Assembly: GCA_014377915.1 (NCBI GenBank)
Contig: JACMOT010000285.1
Location: forward strand, 1-8,884
DNA from: Tardiphaga sp.
GTDB taxonomy: Bacteria; Pseudomonadota; Alphaproteobacteria; Rhizobiales; Xanthobacteraceae
Length of the DNA: 8,884 nucleotides
Direction: 5' to 3'
Below, piece by piece: positions 7,162 through 8,884 of the stretch. The first letter of the stretch is position 1; every line of letters begins with the position of its first letter. The position numbers and the translations under genes are program-made. The notes below the pieces were generated by a model, which had not been told where the DNA came from, made no database searches, and saw nothing but the letters and a program-made list of their open reading frames with translations.

Positions 7162-7731
7162 GTGGCGACCAACTTTATCGGGGACTTCATGCGTCGACTG
7201 CTGTTCGGGTTCCAAACTACGGCGCTGCGTTATCTGGCTATCGCAGGATTGACCGTGATGTTCAGCGTCAGCGGCGTCGTCGCCCAGAGCGGCGCCCAGG
7301 ATCAGAAGCCCGCGGCAAATTCGCCTTCGGCGGCCGACGTAGCCAAGGACAGCCAGAAAAAAACCGACGAATTCGTCGAGGCGACCCAGGCGATCAACGG
7401 ACCCGCCGGCAATCCCGAATGCGTCTGGCTCGGCCGTCGCGTGGTGGTGCTGATGTGGCGCGACGATCTCGATACCGCGTTCCGCCACCTCGACCTGTAT
7501 GACCGGTTCGGCTGCCCTGGCGGTCATGTACAGGCGACGTTCCGCTGCCTGGTACGATTCGGCGCGCTCGATCCGAAGGTGCCGGACAGTTTGAACGGCC
7601 GCGTCCATGCCTGCTGGATCAACCCCAATGCGCAACCTCAGACGGCCGCTGTGACGGCGCCCGCGCCCGCCGCCGCCGCAACGCCCGCCCCGGCGCAGCC
7701 CGAGGCCAAGCCGGCCGACGCGCCGAAATAA
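7162..7731 (+). CDS. ndvD: Small exported protein of the beta-(1,3),(1,6)-glucan locus, NdvD-like
   Basis: This 189-residue protein lies between the ndvC-like and ndvB-like genes, the place reported for ndvD of Bradyrhizobium japonicum. That gene is required for cyclic beta-glucan synthesis, and its product is described as about 26 kDa with one membrane segment. This product is smaller, about 20 kDa. The N-terminus has a basic stretch (MRRLL) and a hydrophobic core ending GVVAQS, which fits a signal peptide or an uncleaved anchor. The rest would be periplasmic: a spacer, a domain with four Cys (87, 118, 129, 151) that could form two disulfides, and a Pro/Ala-rich tail. GTG 7162 is preceded by GGAG 6 nt upstream. 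ATG 7189 is an equally plausible start, with GGGGA before it, and gives a cleaner signal peptide. An in-frame TAA at 7114 rules out a long extension. The catalytic role is unknown; it probably assists the synthase. The symbol rests on position and topology, not on a search. Confidence 0.75.
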   Translation: MATNFIGDFMRRLLFGFQTTALRYLAIAGLTVMFSVSGVVAQSGAQDQKPAANSPSAADVAKDSQKKTDEFVEATQAINGPAGNPECVWLGRRVVVLMWRDDLDTAFRHLDLYDRFGCPGGHVQATFRCLVRFGALDPKVPDSLNGRVHACWINPNAQPQTAAVTAPAPAAAATPAPAQPEAKPADAPK

Positions 7732-7756
7732 TCCGGCGCGGCGGGAACGGCGGTAA

Positions 7757-7798
7757 ATATTCGCGGTTTTGAATATGCCCGCCTTCAAAACGCCGCGA
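7757..7798 (+). other. Two overlapping, mutually exclusive hairpins between ndvD- and ndvB-like genes
   Basis: One hairpin pairs ATATTC (7757-7762) with GAATAT (7771-7776) across 8 nt. The other pairs GTTTTGAA (7766-7773) with TTCAAAAC (7784-7791) across 10 nt, and is extended by TCGCG (7761-7765) with CGCGA (7794-7798) around a 2-nt bulge. They share bases, so only one can form at a time. No T-run follows, so this is not a standard intrinsic terminator. It starts 26 bp after the ndvD-like stop and could act as an RNA-stability element or attenuator between the genes. This is inference from pairing only. Confidence 0.4.
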
Positions 7799-7916
7799 CG
7801 TCATATGAGTTGTTAAATCGCGTGGCAGATTCATAGGTCTGCTGCCGTCATACTGGTCGGACCTAGGGGACGGGTCCGCTTCCCGGCCACGCTCGCCCCT
7901 TCATGGTTTAGTCGCG

Positions 7917-8884
7917 ATGCGCGCCGTCGTCGCCGTTTTGCTGTTCGTGACTGCCGCTCACGCCGCCCTTTGGGGCGTGTTGCGCGAGAGGCAGGAAGCT
8001 CCGGACTTCAAAGGCATCCTCCCCAGTGTTTCCTATGCGCCATTCGACGGCACGGCTCACCCCGACGTCGATAACATTCCGCAGCCGGAGAAAATTCGCG
8101 CCGACCTGAAGACGCTGGCCGGCGTCAGCCGGGCGATCCGACTCTATTCATCGACCGGCGGCGTCGAACTGGTGCCTCCCATTGCCAATGAAGCGGGCCT
8201 CAAGGTCACCGTCGGGGCCTGGATCGACAAGAATACCGACCGCAACGAGCGCGAGATTGTCTCGGCGGACGAACTGTCGAAGCGCAACAGCAACGTCAAC
8301 GGCATTGTGGTCGGCAACGAGACCCTGTTCCGCGGCGAGCAGAAGGTCGAAGACCTCATCAAGCTGATCCAGCGGGTGAAGAGCCAGGTCAATGTGCCCG
8401 TCACCACCGGTGAAATCTGGAACATCTGGATCGAACATCCGGAGCTGGCCTCCTCGGTCGACTTCATCGCCGCGCACATCCTGCCCTATTGGGAAGGTTT
8501 CTCCGACCAGCAAGCGGTCGATCAGGCGCTGATCATCTACCAGAAGCTGCGCGACACCTTCCCCGGCAAGCGCATCGTGATCGCTGAATTCGGATGGCCG
8601 AGTGCCGGCTATAATTTGAAGAGCGCGGTGCCCGGTCCGTTCGAGCAGGCCGTGACGCTGCGCACCTTCGTCAGCCGCGCCGAAGCCATCGGCATGGAAT
8701 ACAACATCGTCGAGGCGATCGATCAGCCCTGGAAGTTCTTCGAAGGCGGCGTAGGACCGTATTGGGGCATCCTGAACGCGGCGCGCGAGCCGAAATTCAG
8801 CTGGACCGGGCCGGTGGTCGACGAAAATCACTGGAAGCTCGGCGGAATTGCGCTGCTGGTCGGCGTGCTGCTGTCGCTGCCGAT
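7917..8884 (+). CDS. ndvB: NdvB-like beta-glucan synthase, N-terminal GH17 part (3' end outside window)
   Basis: The window holds 322 codons of an open gene. The N-terminus (MRAVVAVLLFVTAAHAALWG) is a signal anchor or signal peptide, followed by a complete GH17 domain. Motifs are SVSYAPFDG, IRLYSSTGG, VVGNETLFRG (acid/base Glu135), VDFIAAHILPYWEGF, AEFGWPSAG (nucleophile Glu224), VEAIDQPWK and PYWGILN. A new membrane helix begins at about residue 306 (WKLGGIALLVGVLLSLP). In NdvB-type proteins of about 100 kDa, GH17 is followed by membrane helices and a GT2 glucosyltransferase that makes beta-1,3-glucan from UDP-glucose; that part would lie beyond the window. The gene is 185 bp downstream of the ndvD-like gene on the same strand. 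ATG 7917 has no clear ribosome-binding site, and a three-codon ATG GTT TAG (7903-7911) ends 5 nt before it. Without the GT2 part, a stand-alone GH17 membrane protein cannot be excluded. Confidence 0.85.
   Translation, partial: MRAVVAVLLFVTAAHAALWGVLRERQEAPDFKGILPSVSYAPFDGTAHPDVDNIPQPEKIRADLKTLAGVSRAIRLYSSTGGVELVPPIANEAGLKVTVGAWIDKNTDRNEREIVSADELSKRNSNVNGIVVGNETLFRGEQKVEDLIKLIQRVKSQVNVPVTTGEIWNIWIEHPELASSVDFIAAHILPYWEGFSDQQAVDQALIIYQKLRDTFPGKRIVIAEFGWPSAGYNLKSAVPGPFEQAVTLRTFVSRAEAIGMEYNIVEAIDQPWKFFEGGVGPYWGILNAAREPKFSWTGPVVDENHWKLGGIALLVGVLLSLP

Noticed and set aside
8148..8831. Minus-strand reading frame of 227 codons opposite the ndvB-like gene
   Set aside because: The plus strand here encodes a complete GH17 domain with both catalytic Glu; the minus frame is its mirror.

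Overview
The window is GC-rich DNA from an alphaproteobacterium. The best guess is Bradyrhizobium or a close relative in the Nitrobacteraceae, from codon bias, protein style and gene order. No tRNA, rRNA, insertion sequence, phage gene or CRISPR array was seen.

Positions 1-3468 hold the amino-sugar part of cell-envelope precursor synthesis, on the minus strand. glmU is complete; glmS is cut by the window edge and lacks about its last 50 codons. GlmS makes glucosamine-6-phosphate and GlmU makes UDP-GlcNAc, the precursor of peptidoglycan and lipid A. A 75-codon gene of unknown function lies between them on the opposite strand, so glmU and glmS are not a simple two-gene operon here. A 23-bp inverted repeat lies in the divergent region in front of glmS.

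Positions 3643-5360 carry two plus-strand membrane-protein genes. The first encodes a single-pass protein with a coiled coil, a Pro/Ala-rich linker and a SPOR-like C-terminal domain. The second encodes a small four-helix protein that resembles vitamin K epoxide reductase (VKOR) but has GxxG where the CxxC active site should be.

Positions 5320 to the end look like the ndvC-ndvD-ndvB locus for periplasmic beta-(1,3),(1,6)-glucan synthesis described in Bradyrhizobium. The ndvC-like gene (minus strand) has a GH17 domain and about seven membrane helices. It keeps its reading frame for 538 codons but contains two in-frame TAG codons, has ATT where its ATG is expected, and has Cys and Ser where its paralogue in the window has Trp. 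It is best read as a recent pseudogene. The small secreted ndvD-like gene and the GH17 part of an ndvB-like gene (plus strand, cut by the window end) look intact. If NdvC is needed for beta-1,6 linkages, as reported for B. japonicum, this strain should make mainly beta-1,3-linked glucan unless another gene compensates.

The most notable observations are the decayed ndvC, the VKOR-like protein without CxxC, and the small gene with its inverted repeat between glmU and glmS. Family assignments rest on motif recognition and memory; no database search was run.
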